Shown piece by piece: positions 40,202 to 48,094 of a stretch of DNA of 54,712 bases. The position numbers and the translations under genes were made by a program. The stretch comes from Clostridia bacterium (lineage in GTDB: Bacteria > Bacillota > Clostridia > Oscillospirales > Butyricicoccaceae). A model generated the notes under the pieces. It had not been told where the DNA came from. It searched no databases and worked only from the letters and a program-made list of their open reading frames with translations. Location of the stretch: positions 1 to 54,712 of the forward strand of contig JAFQUM010000001.1 in the NCBI GenBank assembly GCA_017408485.1. The letters are read 5' to 3'. The stretch's first letter is position 1, and each line of letters begins with the position of its first letter.

Positions 40202-41598
40202 TTGCTCTGTTCCTCATATACGATCTTGTTAACGGCACTGAGATATGCGCGGATGGATGCGCCGATGATGTCGGTGGACAGACCGCGTCCGGAATAAAGC
40301 TTGCCGTTTGCGCGAAGCTTGACAACTGCATCGCCCTGAGCCTCTCTGCCTTCGGTAACAGCCTGAATGCGGAAGTCTTCAAGCTCAAAATGATGGCCTA
40401 AGAGCTGATCTATTGCCAAAAATGCGGCATCAATAGGACCATCACCGATTGCAACCGTCTTAAGGGAAACGCCCTTGCGGTTGACCTCGATAAATGCGGT
40501 GGCAGAAATGGAAGAGCCGCTGTTGATAACATAATTTTCAAGCTGATATGTAGGAGCGACCTGACGGGCAGATTCAGCAACCAGAGCTTCCAAGTCACGG
40601 TCATCTACCTTCTTCTTTGCGGCAAGCTCCATAAACAGAGTGTAGATCTTTGCCATATCCTCGTCGGCAACATCATAGCCTAAAGTATTGATGCGGCGGC
40701 GGACGGTCATCATATCGGAATCGGTGGTCAGCTCAACCTTAGCTTCAGCATCGTCGGAGGATATCCTGCCGGTGTGACCGGTCAATGCCTCCAAGCGGGA
40801 GCAGGTGCGCTGCAGCTCGGTGAACTTGATATTGCTTTCAAAACCAAGAGTGTCGCGTCTTACCTGAAGAATGTGCATAAACTTTTCAAGAGATGTAAAG
40901 CCCATAATGCCGCAGGATGCAACCTTTATTTGCTGAGCACCGCTTTTTGCGGCAGCCAAGCATACGGCAGAGGAGAGACCGATCTCATCGCGGGTCTCGA
41001 AGGAAAGGGTGACCTTTTCCAAAGCGGGGACAGCAGCTTTGATGTCAGCAATAAATGCAGAGACCTCTTCGGGCAGCATTTCTCCGGTGGCGTCGCACAG
41101 TGTGATAATGGTGGCGCCGCACTCAATTGCGGAATTGATGACGGAAACAAGAAAATCGCGGTCGGAGCGGGTAGCATCTTCAGCGGTGTATTCGACCTCT
41201 GCGCCATACTGAGCAGCCTTTTTAATGCATTCGCTGATCTTTTCTGCCATAACCTTGGACTTCATATGGTACGTATACTCCATCTGTACGGTGGAGGTGG
41301 AGGTGATAACATTAAGACGGGGTTTGCTTGCCTTTTTTACGGCTTCCCAAGCGCGGTCAACAGAAGCGGTGTCGGGATAAACCGCTACCGACAGAGTCGC
41401 GTTTTTAACGGTGGAAGCTAAGGTGCGGAGCAGAACTGCATCGGCGGGATCCTCGGTGACATAGCTTGTTTCGATGACATCAACATTGAGCTTTTCCAGC
41501 AGCTTTGCTATCTCAAGCTTTTCCTTGAAGCTGAGACCCGACGCCAAAGCGGAATCTGCAACACGCAGTGAAATGTCCGATACTTTTATATTATTCAT
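40198..41598 (-). CDS. LeuA-like protein with replaced catalytic metal ligands
   Basis: A 466-residue homologue of 2-isopropylmalate/citramalate synthases. The barrel (about 1-270) keeps recognisable text (VEYTAEDATRSDRDFL, GATIITLCDATGEMLPEEV), but the active site is changed. The usual LRDGEQ is LRVADS (residues 11-16), so the metal-binding Asp is Val13. HCHNDLG is ETRDEIG (201-207), so both metal-binding His are lost. The GxGERxGN segment is GIMGFTSLEK. The C-terminal LeuA allosteric dimer domain (about 345-466) looks normal (AFIEVNRKGV, AIGDGPIDAAFLAIDQLL, GRGLSTDIIGASIRAYL). It may be a sensor, or an enzyme with altered chemistry. GGAGG precedes the ATG. Confidence 0.85.
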   Translation of the reverse strand: MNNIKVSDISLRVADSALASGLSFKEKLEIAKLLEKLNVDVIETSYVTEDPADAVLLRTLASTVKNATLSVAVYPDTASVDRAWEAVKKASKPRLNVITSTSTVQMEYTYHMKSKVMAEKISECIKKAAQYGAEVEYTAEDATRSDRDFLVSVINSAIECGATIITLCDATGEMLPEEVSAFIADIKAAVPALEKVTLSFETRDEIGLSSAVCLAAAKSGAQQIKVASCGIMGFTSLEKFMHILQVRRDTLGFESNIKFTELQRTCSRLEALTGHTGRISSDDAEAKVELTTDSDMMTVRRRINTLGYDVADEDMAKIYTLFMELAAKKKVDDRDLEALVAESARQVAPTYQLENYVINSGSSISATAFIEVNRKGVSLKTVAIGDGPIDAAFLAIDQLLGHHFELEDFRIQAVTEGREAQGDAVVKLRANGKLYSGRGLSTDIIGASIRAYLSAVNKIVYEEQSK

Positions 41599-41621
41599 TT
41601 TAGTATTCCTCCAATGTCATT

Positions 41622-41665
41622 AATAAAAAATGCGCTTCGAGCGAAAATACTTTTGCCCGAAGCGC
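41622..41665 (-). terminator. Terminator of ilvE
   Basis: On the minus strand GCGCTTCGGGC folds onto GCTCGAAGCGC, followed by ATTTTTTATT. It separates ilvE from the LeuA-like operon. Confidence 0.85.
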
Positions 41666-41679
41666 GTTGAAAAGCCGGA

Positions 41680-42756
41680 TTACAGGCTTACTGTCCAACC
41701 CATATCATCCTCAACCTTGCCGGTCTGGATGCCATACAGAGTAGAGTAAAGCTTGTTTGCCAGATCACCTACACCACCGTTGCCTACTGTGAAGGCCTTG
41801 TCTTCGAAGACAAGCTTACCGACGGGGGAGATAACAGCTGCAGTACCTGTTGCGAATACCTCTTGCAGTCTGCCTTCTTCACCTGCCTTAAGAACTTCAC
41901 TGATCTTAAGACGACGCTCGGAAACGTTCATACCCCACTTTCTAAGCAGAGCGAGAACAGAATCACGGGTGATGCCGGGGAGTATGGTTCCTGCCAAGGG
42001 AGCGGTGATGACCTCGCCGTCTATGACAAAGAACGCATTGGATGTACCGATTTCTTCAACATAGTCGTGTTCGATAGAATCGAGCCACAGAACCTGCTCA
42101 CAACCCTTTTCTGCTGCCTTCTGCTGAGCGATCAGAGAACCTGCATAGTTGCCGCCGACCTTGGCAAAGCCTGTGCCGCCGGGAACTGCACGAACGTAGT
42201 GCTGCTCAACAAAGATGCTGTTTGCGGTGAGACCGCCGTTGCTGCTTGCATAGTAAGGGCCTACGGGGCTAAGTATAATGCAGAACTTGTAATGGTTAGA
42301 AACGTGAACGCCTAAGAATGCTTCGTCCGCAAAGATGAAGGGACGGATATATAGGCTTGTGCCGGGCTTGTTGGGGATCCAGTCACGCTCAACATTAACG
42401 ATGGCCTTGACTGCTTCAACAAATAGATCCTCAGGTAGTTCGGGAATGCACATACGAGCGTTGGTCTTGTTTGTACGCTTTGCATTCATATCGGGACGGA
42501 ATAGTAGGATCTTGCCGTCTTCGGTCTTATAAGCCTTTAGGCCTTCAAACATCTGCTGTGAATAATGTAGGACACAGGAAGCGGGATCTAGGGGGATGGG
42601 GCCGTAGGGAATAATTCTTCCGTCGTGCCATCCCTTATCGGGAGCCCAGTCCATCATTAGCATATGGTCGGTGAATACCTTACCAAAGCGTAGGGTGTCG
42701 GGATTGGGTTTTTCCTTGGGTGAAGTTGTACGGGTTAGCTTGAATTCGTACTTCAT
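41680..42756 (-). CDS. ilvE: Branched-chain amino-acid aminotransferase
   Basis: Starts at ATG 42756 (GGAGG 9 bases upstream), 358 residues; an upstream in-frame extension runs through the tRNA region. A class IV PLP aminotransferase of the eukaryote-like BCAT2 type. LHYSQQMFEGLKAYK near 67, RPDMNAKRTNKTN near 87, SLYIRPFIFADE near 125, the PLP Lys in AKVGGNYAGSLIAQQKA near 180, and EIGTSNAFFV with the C-terminal GTAAVISPV near 305. It interconverts Leu, Ile and Val with their 2-oxo acids. It has its own terminator. Confidence 0.95.
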   Translation of the reverse strand: MKYEFKLTRTTSPKEKPNPDTLRFGKVFTDHMLMMDWAPDKGWHDGRIIPYGPIPLDPASCVLHYSQQMFEGLKAYKTEDGKILLFRPDMNAKRTNKTNARMCIPELPEDLFVEAVKAIVNVERDWIPNKPGTSLYIRPFIFADEAFLGVHVSNHYKFCIILSPVGPYYASSNGGLTANSIFVEQHYVRAVPGGTGFAKVGGNYAGSLIAQQKAAEKGCEQVLWLDSIEHDYVEEIGTSNAFFVIDGEVITAPLAGTILPGITRDSVLALLRKWGMNVSERRLKISEVLKAGEEGRLQEVFATGTAAVISPVGKLVFEDKAFTVGNGGVGDLANKLYSTLYGIQTGKVEDDMGWTVSL

Positions 42757-42868
42757 TGTTTGAATCCTCCTGTGTGTATCTATAACTTTGATATTATTAA
42801 CGATCAGCCGCTCAGCCAAAAATAAGCAGAAATCGACAAGCCTCGTCGAGACTTGCCGATTATTGTCG

Positions 42869-42944
42869 TGGTCGGAGTGATGTGACTTGAACACACGGCC
42901 TCTTGGTCCCGAACCAAGCGCTCTACCAGCTGAGCTACACCCCG
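42869..42944 (-). tRNA. tRNA-Pro(CGG)
   Basis: 76 nt with an encoded CCA. The acceptor CGGGGTG pairs with CACTCCG (one G.T), discriminator A. The anticodon stem is CTTGG/CCAAG with loop TTCGGGA, giving anticodon CGG. The T-loop is TTCAAGT. Confidence 0.95.
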
Positions 42945-42964
42945 AAAAATCGGGATTTTACCTT

Positions 42965-42993
42965 ATTATACACTCCTATTTGGTGAATGTCAA
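42965..42993 (-). promoter_or_regulatory. Promoter of tRNA-Pro(CGG)
   Basis: On the minus strand a consensus TTGACA (42993-42988) and TATAAT (42970-42965) are 17 bp apart, 20 bp before the tRNA. Confidence 0.9.
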
Positions 42994-43079
42994 CAAGGCA
43001 AAGGAGGTATTTTTGGCATTCTTGACTAATAAATTAGTTGATCAAGGGCTCGTGTTATCAATATTTTAGATTGTGGGCG

Positions 43080-43526
43080 TTATCTTTTGCCCTGAAGTAT
43101 CTGCGCGCTCTGTACTCCGTCAATGGAAAGAAGGCGTTTCATCAACGCTTCAACCTTGATGCGCATCTCGGCGGTGTTTACCGAAAGGCTTATACCTGCC
43201 GCGCCATCAACGGGGATGCTCTGGTTGACAGTAAGCACGTTGCCTCCTGCACGTGCGACCGCATTGAGAAATGCCGACAGCACACCTGCGCGGTCGGTGA
43301 GTACCGCCTGCAGGGTGATGATGTTGTCCTGAAACTCGCGAGTATAAAGCTCAACACAGTCGCGGTACTTGTAATACTCGCTGCGGCTGATGCCAACCAC
43401 CTTGACCGCTTCGGTAATATTCTTGGCTTTTCCCGAGATAAGCAGGGCTCTTGCCTCGCATACCTGCTTGAGTCCGCGGGGGAGGGCACTTTCGTGAACA
43501 ATATAATAACGGTCCTTGTTTTCCAT
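43080..43526 (-). CDS. ACT-domain protein of the PheB/UPF0735 type
   Basis: Starts at ATG 43526 (AAAGGAAA about 8 bases upstream), 148 residues. An N-terminal helix-turn-helix-like part (GLKQVCEARALLISGKAKNITEAVKVVGISRSEYYKYRDCV) precedes an ACT domain (about 72-146; ITLQAVLTDRAGVLSAFLNAVARAGGNVLTVNQSIPVDG). ACT domains bind amino acids and regulate metabolism. The family is sometimes called PheB or chorismate-mutase-like, but lacks a chorismate-mutase active site. Given the neighbouring ilvE and LeuA-like genes, an amino-acid-responsive regulator is plausible. Confidence 0.88.
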   Translation of the reverse strand: MENKDRYYIVHESALPRGLKQVCEARALLISGKAKNITEAVKVVGISRSEYYKYRDCVELYTREFQDNIITLQAVLTDRAGVLSAFLNAVARAGGNVLTVNQSIPVDGAAGISLSVNTAEMRIKVEALMKRLLSIDGVQSAQILQGKR

Positions 43527-43599
43527 AACAGTGTTTCCTTTCATTACTCATTCGATATACCGATTGTATCATAAAAAAATACACTTTTCAATATTAAAA

Positions 43600-43639
43600 T
43601 AAAATAAAACCACTGTTGCATTGATGTGCAACAGCGGTT
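43600..43639 (-). terminator. Terminator of the gliding-type ABC operon
   Basis: aaccactgttgca (43608-43620) pairs with tgcaacagcggtt (43627-43639), followed on the minus strand by TTTATTTT. Confidence 0.87.
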
Positions 43640-43652
43640 CTCTGACAGCTAT

Positions 43653-44579
43653 TTATACTCCTGCCAATTCCCAAAGGCGCGTCAGGTTAAGGTTAAACAT
43701 ACGGTAGACGGTATTGGGATGGTCATTCACGGTAACAAAATAGTATCGTTCATCCTCGGAATAGATGCTGCCGATTGTGAGATAAAACTCAACATCCTTG
43801 TTTGAGCCTGTATCTGTGTAGATTACCTTTACATAGCTCTTGGCATCGGTAAGTCCGTACTGCTGAAGATCCTCGGTATAGGGCTCGTGGCAATAGGAAA
43901 CATACATTGCATTGAGATAGTTGAGTATATTCACATGGGCAGAATTGGAGGAATTGTATTTGTCAATACTATATGTCTTTCCATCGTGGCATATCTCTAA
44001 GGATTTCAGAGTTTCTGCAGTATAATCCATCAGCTCGGGGATAAGAACATAGCTCATAATATCGGAGGAGAGCATATTTGCATATTCCGCTCCAAGCATA
44101 TACAACTTCTTACTGCCTTCAATGGTGATGTAGTAGTTTCCGTTGGCGGAGTTTCGATTACCTATAAGCAGGGTGTCATTCACGCCGTTGCTATTGGTAA
44201 ACTTGACCGTTCTTGTCGGCTTATCCAGACCGAATAGTGTCACATTGTCCTTGGAATAGTCCAACTCGCGGGTAGCGGTCATACGGCAGAGCACTGCTGC
44301 AATATTGTCAAGTGTGATGTCCGACATAGGATATTTGTCGTATTCGACGCTTGACCAGCCTGTTTTGCCGTCTTCAAAGGTGAGAGTGGTCTCACCTTCG
44401 GTTATCTGAATATGGCTTGCAGGTGCACTGTAATAGGTAACGGTCAGGTTTTCGGATGGGGCGGGAGCGGGAGCCTCTTCTTTTTTTGGCTCAAGAACTC
44501 CACTGTCAACGAGAAAATACAGACCGATGAGCACAGCAAGGATAATAACCAGAATGATAACTGTTTTATTCTGCTTCAT
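43653..44579 (-). CDS. DUF4340 membrane-anchored protein
   Basis: A 308-residue protein with one N-terminal TM helix (about 7-27), a Pro/Glu-rich linker (KKEEAPAPAPSE) and an extracytoplasmic beta-rich domain of DUF4340 type: LDNIAAVLCRMTATRELD, LFGLDKPTRTVKFTNSNG, LLIGNRNSANGNYYITIEGSKKLYML. DUF4340 genes usually follow GldG-like genes, as here (4-bp gap). It is thought to be an accessory to this type of ABC exporter. The biochemical role is unknown. Confidence 0.88.
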   Translation of the reverse strand: MKQNKTVIILVIILAVLIGLYFLVDSGVLEPKKEEAPAPAPSENLTVTYYSAPASHIQITEGETTLTFEDGKTGWSSVEYDKYPMSDITLDNIAAVLCRMTATRELDYSKDNVTLFGLDKPTRTVKFTNSNGVNDTLLIGNRNSANGNYYITIEGSKKLYMLGAEYANMLSSDIMSYVLIPELMDYTAETLKSLEICHDGKTYSIDKYNSSNSAHVNILNYLNAMYVSYCHEPYTEDLQQYGLTDAKSYVKVIYTDTGSNKDVEFYLTIGSIYSEDERYYFVTVNDHPNTVYRMFNLNLTRLWELAGV

Positions 44580-44583
44580 AGCC

Positions 44584-46044
44584 TTACCTCGTGCGGCGCT
44601 TCTGCCATACTACTGCACCGCAGATCATAATTGCAAGACAGAAGATCACGGGATAAACGATACCCCATACAATGCGCTGTGTATCGGAGGGGGAGATCAT
44701 TCCGCCTGCAACTGCCGCGCTGCGGATGGAAATGGTGTGTTCCCAATCGCACATCCAAGCAAGGGAGTTAAGGAATATATCAAGGTTTCCGCCGCTGACA
44801 TTGGCGCTTGCGGAATCGGAGTTAAAGTCAGCACCGCTGAGCCATACTATCTTGGTGGAGTCGTTTTCTGTCGCAAGCTCGCCGGCGATGCCAAAATAGA
44901 AGGGACCGCCTATATCTCCGTCCTGCTTTGCAGTGGAGGTAATAGCGTCGATATTTCCCTTTGTACCGACTCTTGAGAAGGAGCCTTCGGATGTTTTAAA
45001 CAATGAAACGATATTGGCGCTTGAAGGAATGGAAGAAGAATCTATCTCAAGACCCTGACCGCCGCGAACCAGAACACTCTTTTGATGATTATAAAGAGGA
45101 GCGGTTACGGTGTGATACTGTATCTCCGGCATAATGGAGGTGGGGCTGCCGCCGAAGCAATAGCTTGTGTTGGTCTCAATTACTGTTCCGTCTACGGCAG
45201 ACATATGATATCTTGCCATAAGTGCGGTGAGGTTGGGCTTGCTTTCATCAAGATAATCGGTGATAACAAAGAGGTTTCCGCCCTTGTCGAGATACTTATA
45301 TATAGTCTCAAGCTCGGCAGGGGTGAGATCGGTAGAGGGACAGTCGATGAGCAGAACATCTGCATCTGCGGGAACCTCGCTTACTGTGCGGAGGTCGACC
45401 TCGGTGAGCTCGTAATTCTCATCGAGAACGCGGTCTCGGATACCGGCATCGGGAATTGCTTCACCGTGTCCCTTTGTGGCATAAATAACGGGAACCTGTT
45501 CGCTGACAACATAGCTGATGGCGGAGGTAAGAGCCTGTTCACCCTTAAAGTCCAGATTGTTGATGGTTCCTGTTGCGGCTGCCTCGTTTTGGTCATAAAC
45601 GAAGACTTCAGTGTAGGGAACTATCTTGGAGCGGAGAGGACCGTCAACGATAATGCTGCGGTCGGACACCGTTTCGTCGGTGTATTTAGTGGTAAAATGA
45701 GGATCCTTTGCAGGGTCGATGGTGACTACCTTTATGCGGGGAGTCAGTTCGGTATAACGCTTCATAAGAGAGGTGAGATATGCCGAAAGACTGTCGCTGC
45801 CGGCATTGCCGCCGTAGATGTAATAGAAGGTGATATCATCCTTTAAAGCACCGCAGATATCCTCTGTCTGCTGGGTAAAGGTGAATGCCTCCATACCGGT
45901 GAGGTCAAAGGAGGTATACTCCGAGGGGAGCTTGTCTGCAATTACATTAAAAAGTATAACTGCCGCAACAGCCAAAACTATGGAGACAATAAGTCTTACT
46001 CCATGGCGGGAGATGACCGATGAGCTTGATTTCTTTTCGTTCAT
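44584..46044 (-). CDS. GldG-like ABC-transporter auxiliary protein
   Basis: ATG 46044 overlaps the permease stop by 1 bp (TGATG) with GGAGG 8 bases before it; 486 residues. An N-terminal TM (about 17-36), a large extracytoplasmic ABC_transp_aux domain with a Rossmann-like core (VIYATKGHGEAIPD, DVLLIDCPSTDLTPAELETIYKYLDKGGNLFVITD) and a C-terminal TM (about 460-480) followed by KRRTR. GldG works with GldA and GldF in Bacteroidota gliding. In Firmicutes the homologous set is an exporter of unknown substrate. Confidence 0.9.
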   Translation of the reverse strand: MNEKKSSSSVISRHGVRLIVSIVLAVAAVILFNVIADKLPSEYTSFDLTGMEAFTFTQQTEDICGALKDDITFYYIYGGNAGSDSLSAYLTSLMKRYTELTPRIKVVTIDPAKDPHFTTKYTDETVSDRSIIVDGPLRSKIVPYTEVFVYDQNEAAATGTINNLDFKGEQALTSAISYVVSEQVPVIYATKGHGEAIPDAGIRDRVLDENYELTEVDLRTVSEVPADADVLLIDCPSTDLTPAELETIYKYLDKGGNLFVITDYLDESKPNLTALMARYHMSAVDGTVIETNTSYCFGGSPTSIMPEIQYHTVTAPLYNHQKSVLVRGGQGLEIDSSSIPSSANIVSLFKTSEGSFSRVGTKGNIDAITSTAKQDGDIGGPFYFGIAGELATENDSTKIVWLSGADFNSDSASANVSGGNLDIFLNSLAWMCDWEHTISIRSAAVAGGMISPSDTQRIVWGIVYPVIFCLAIMICGAVVWQKRRTR

Positions 46045-46910
46045 CAGTTCCACCTCCTCTTCTCAATTACCTGAACAGTGAAGAACAAAAACAGAGCGGC
46101 TATGCTTACATAATAAACAATAGCGGTAATATCAAAAATGCCGTAGACCATATCGTCCATTCTGCGGAACAGAGCGATATAGCTGAGTATCTTCGCAACG
46201 CTGCCCTCCAACACTGTGGGATGAGCGCGGTAAAGGAAGATCAGCGTGCCTTCGCTGATCGCGGCAAAAGCAAAGGCAGCGTAGAAGTTTTTAGTCAGTC
46301 CATAGAGTAAGAAGGTAAGGGCAATTGCGACCGCCGTCAGTATTCCATAGTTGACCAAGGGCAGGGTGGATATAGAATCCGCCAAGGAGGGAATCATAGA
46401 AAGAAACAGGGTGGTGCACATTGAAATAACTGCGGCGATGATCTGATTGTCAGTAAGAGATGATGCAAAAATGCCGATAGCGGAAAGGGAGGCGCAAAGG
46501 AAGAAGTAGCCGATTATTCCGCTGAAGGCGGTGGCAAGGTTGACATTTCCCATAATATTAAGGATAAAGGGATAAGGAACAAGTGTCAGGACCGCAACAG
46601 CGAAAACAGCCATTGTTCCCAAGTATTTGCCCATAACGATCTCGGTGACCGACAGAGGAGAGGTGAGCAAAAGCTGGTCGCTTTTATATTTGCGCTCTTC
46701 CGCAAAGGTCTTCATTGTCAGCAAGGGAATGATGATGGGAAAAACAAAGGTGGAAGCGTCAACCAATGCATATTCAAACTGTGACATTCCGTCGGTAAGA
46801 TTGGTGGAGTAGAAATAAATGGCAACCAGCAGCAGTGTGCCTGCAATGGCAACATAGCCGGTCATATTGCTGAAATAGCTTTTGAACTCACGCTTGAAAA
46901 CGGCTATCAT
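46044..46910 (-). CDS. ABC-2-type permease (GldF-like)
   Basis: A 288-residue permease with about six to seven TM helices. MIAVFKREFKSYFSNMTGYVAI is the typical cytoplasmic N-terminus of ABC-2 permeases, and TMKTFAEERKYKSDQLLLTSPLSVTEIVMGKYLG near 64-97 is the coupling region characteristic of GldF/NosY-like proteins. It overlaps the ATPase gene by 4 bp. Confidence 0.92.
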   Translation of the reverse strand: MIAVFKREFKSYFSNMTGYVAIAGTLLLVAIYFYSTNLTDGMSQFEYALVDASTFVFPIIIPLLTMKTFAEERKYKSDQLLLTSPLSVTEIVMGKYLGTMAVFAVAVLTLVPYPFILNIMGNVNLATAFSGIIGYFFLCASLSAIGIFASSLTDNQIIAAVISMCTTLFLSMIPSLADSISTLPLVNYGILTAVAIALTFLLYGLTKNFYAAFAFAAISEGTLIFLYRAHPTVLEGSVAKILSYIALFRRMDDMVYGIFDITAIVYYVSIAALFLFFTVQVIEKRRWN

Positions 46911-47878
46911 TTATTTTCGCCTCCTTTTGCTTTTTCTTTTTCTAATAGCTTGCCCGAAGTGAGGGAGAGGAAAATATCCTCAAGGCTTGCAGCAAGGGTG
47001 TCGATGGCAATGACGGGAATCTTTGCCTCTGCCAATGCGCAGGAAACCACCGTCTGCACATCCATATCCTTGTTTCCGCGGATGGTGACCTTGACACGGT
47101 CGGAGCCTGCAATGGGAAGGACCGCATAGGAAACACCATCAAGAGGCTTAAGGACATCGACCACCTTTTGGGGCTCGGCAATAAGGGTCATTTCAGCCAT
47201 AACATAATCGGCAACTATCTTGGCAAGATTTTCGGGGGTATCCTGAGCGATCAGTCTGCCCTTTGAAAGAATAAGTACCTTGTCACAGATAGCGCTGACC
47301 TCAGAAAGAATGTGACTTGACAAAATAACTGTATGATCACCTGCAAGACCTCTGATAAGCTCACGCATTTCAATGATCTGTCCGGGGTCGAGACCTACAG
47401 AGGGCTCGTCCAGAATAATGACCTCGGGGTCGCCAAGCAGTGCCTGAGAAAGACCGACACGCTGACGATAACCCTTGGACAGATGGTTTATAAGGCGGTC
47501 GCGCATATGGGTGACCGAGGTCTTTTCCATAACCTTTTCTACTTCGGCGCGGCGGTTTGCCTTGGGAATGTGCTTGATGGAAGCGGCAAACATAAGATAT
47601 TCAAAAACCGTCATTTCAAGATAGAGAGGGGGCTGCTCGGGCAGATAGCCTACAGAACGGCGAGCAAGGTCGGGTTCCTCCAATATATCGTGACCATTAA
47701 TGGCAACTCTTCCCGATGTGGCGGCTATGTATCCCGTTATAATATTCATAGCAGTGGACTTACCTGCACCGTTAGGGCCTAAGAAGCCGTATATTTTTCC
47801 TTTTTCAACGGTAAAGCTGATATTGTTTACCGCATAGTTGTCTCCGTAGCGTTTGACAAGATTTTCAACTTTTATCAA
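46907..47878 (-). CDS. ABC transporter ATP-binding protein (GldA-like)
   Basis: A 323-residue ATPase with Walker A GPNGAGKST near 34, Q-loop VGYLPEQPPLYLEMTV near 82, signature LSKGYRQRVGLSQAL near 137, Walker B VIILDEP near 157 and H-loop ILSSHILSE. A C-terminal ~85-residue extension (LIAEPQKVVDVLKPLDG...) is usual for this subfamily. TTG 47878 is the start, 7 bases after AAAGGAGG. It is the first gene of the four-gene exporter operon. Confidence 0.93.
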   Translation of the reverse strand: MIKVENLVKRYGDNYAVNNISFTVEKGKIYGFLGPNGAGKSTAMNIITGYIAATSGRVAINGHDILEEPDLARRSVGYLPEQPPLYLEMTVFEYLMFAASIKHIPKANRRAEVEKVMEKTSVTHMRDRLINHLSKGYRQRVGLSQALLGDPEVIILDEPSVGLDPGQIIEMRELIRGLAGDHTVILSSHILSEVSAICDKVLILSKGRLIAQDTPENLAKIVADYVMAEMTLIAEPQKVVDVLKPLDGVSYAVLPIAGSDRVKVTIRGNKDMDVQTVVSCALAEAKIPVIAIDTLAASLEDIFLSLTSGKLLEKEKAKGGENK

Positions 47879-48094
47879 AGCGCATCCTCCTTTCGAGCTG
47901 GGTGCTGAGAATAGATTATATCATACTACCATATTATAATACACCATTTAAGGCAATTTGTAACGACTTTTTTTCTGAAATTTTAACAAAAAATAAACAG
48001 AGTGGCAAAAAGTGTTACTCTTTTGTAATTGCTTTTATGAAAAAAATAGTATATTATATGCAATATAAGGTTTTTCTCGAAAGGAGGAACGTCT

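Noticed and set aside
42757..42894. Longer N-terminus for ilvE
   Set aside because: The extension would run through the tRNA-Pro gene. ATG 42756 has a proper GGAGG and matches the usual BCAT start.
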